Assembly: GCF_001591965.1 (NCBI RefSeq)
Contig: NZ_BCVX01000001.1
Coordinates: 62,001-126,000, forward strand
DNA length: 64,000 bases
From: Lysinibacillus odysseyi 34hs-1 = NBRC 100172
GTDB taxonomy: Bacteria; Bacillota; Bacilli; Bacillales_A; Planococcaceae
Reading direction: 5' to 3'
In this document: piece after piece, positions 63,949-64,000 of the stretch
Position numbering within the stretch: position 1 is the first letter of the stretch
How the letters are laid out: the number at the start of each line of letters is the position of its first letter
Notes under the pieces: generated by a model
Told to the model about the DNA's origin: nothing
The model's input: the letters and a program-made list of their open reading frames with translations, nothing else
Databases searched by the model: none
Position numbers and translations under genes: made by a program

Positions 63949-64000
63949 ATCACAATTCATCTGTTTCCTTTTGCGAAAAGAAAAACAGGACCACCTTCGC

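Overview
The window looks like a chromosomal segment of an endospore-forming, low-GC Gram-positive (Bacillota, Bacillales). The evidence is strong AGGAGG-type ribosome binding sites, frequent TTG and GTG starts, T-box leaders, a gerA-type germinant receptor operon, ccdA/ccdB-like/ccdC, and small families typical of Bacillaceae and Planococcaceae (DUF1659, DUF2922, YvrJ, DUF2089). Gene content suggests a Lysinibacillus/Solibacillus-like Planococcaceae member; this is inference from families, not a database match. I see no rRNA, tRNA, phage, insertion sequence or CRISPR array.

Layout. 1-8.5 kb: two lipoproteins, a uridine-kinase-like protein paired with a Nudix hydrolase, a DUF2089/SHOCT-like three-gene cassette, a histidine phosphatase, and a divergent MFS exporter / SgrR-type regulator pair. 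8.5-13.4 kb: a methionyl-tRNA synthetase behind a Met T-box, a beta-lactamase-like serine hydrolase, and an MFS transporter behind its own T-box whose specifier reads as CAA (Gln). 13.4-20.6 kb: a dynamin-like GTPase with degenerate motifs, two zinc-ribbon membrane proteins (the first TcaA/YvbJ-like), a secreted TolB-like propeller and a DinB-fold protein. 20.8-24.6 kb: a gerA-gerB-gerC germinant receptor operon. 24.7-29.3 kb: small metabolic and unknown genes (HExxH protein, Nudix, PH-domain, FAD monooxygenase, DUF1963, TmrB-like).

29.4-39.9 kb is the branched-chain amino acid region on the minus strand: ilvD, then an Ile T-box, then ilvB-ilvN-ilvC-leuA-leuB-leuC-leuD closed by a strong terminator. 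ilvD has its own promoter, so the T-box controls only ilvB onward. 40-42.6 kb is a lactone-oxidase-like / PLP deaminase-aldolase operon. A 35-residue membrane peptide gene, missed by length-limited calling, has its own promoter, RBS and terminator at 42.7-42.9 kb. Then come pncA, a stress-type YeaQ protein, a lytic transglycosylase, mscL and metI-metC.

48-64 kb: a SCO protein, the DUF1659-DUF2922-YvrJ cassette, acetyltransferases, an S41 peptidase interrupted by one in-frame TGA, VOC proteins, an ECF-like sigma factor, a GNAT gene preceded by a possible translation-attenuation leader, the ccdA-ccdB-ccdC operon, a GIY-YIG protein, rarD and a heterodimeric multidrug ABC exporter.

The most unusual structure is a pair of short repeat clusters (47.8 and 52.0 kb). 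Both have GCGCG cores spaced 21 bp apart, and both lie between the 3' ends of convergent genes. Next in interest are the T-box-controlled MFS transporter, the GNAT leader and the 35-residue peptide.
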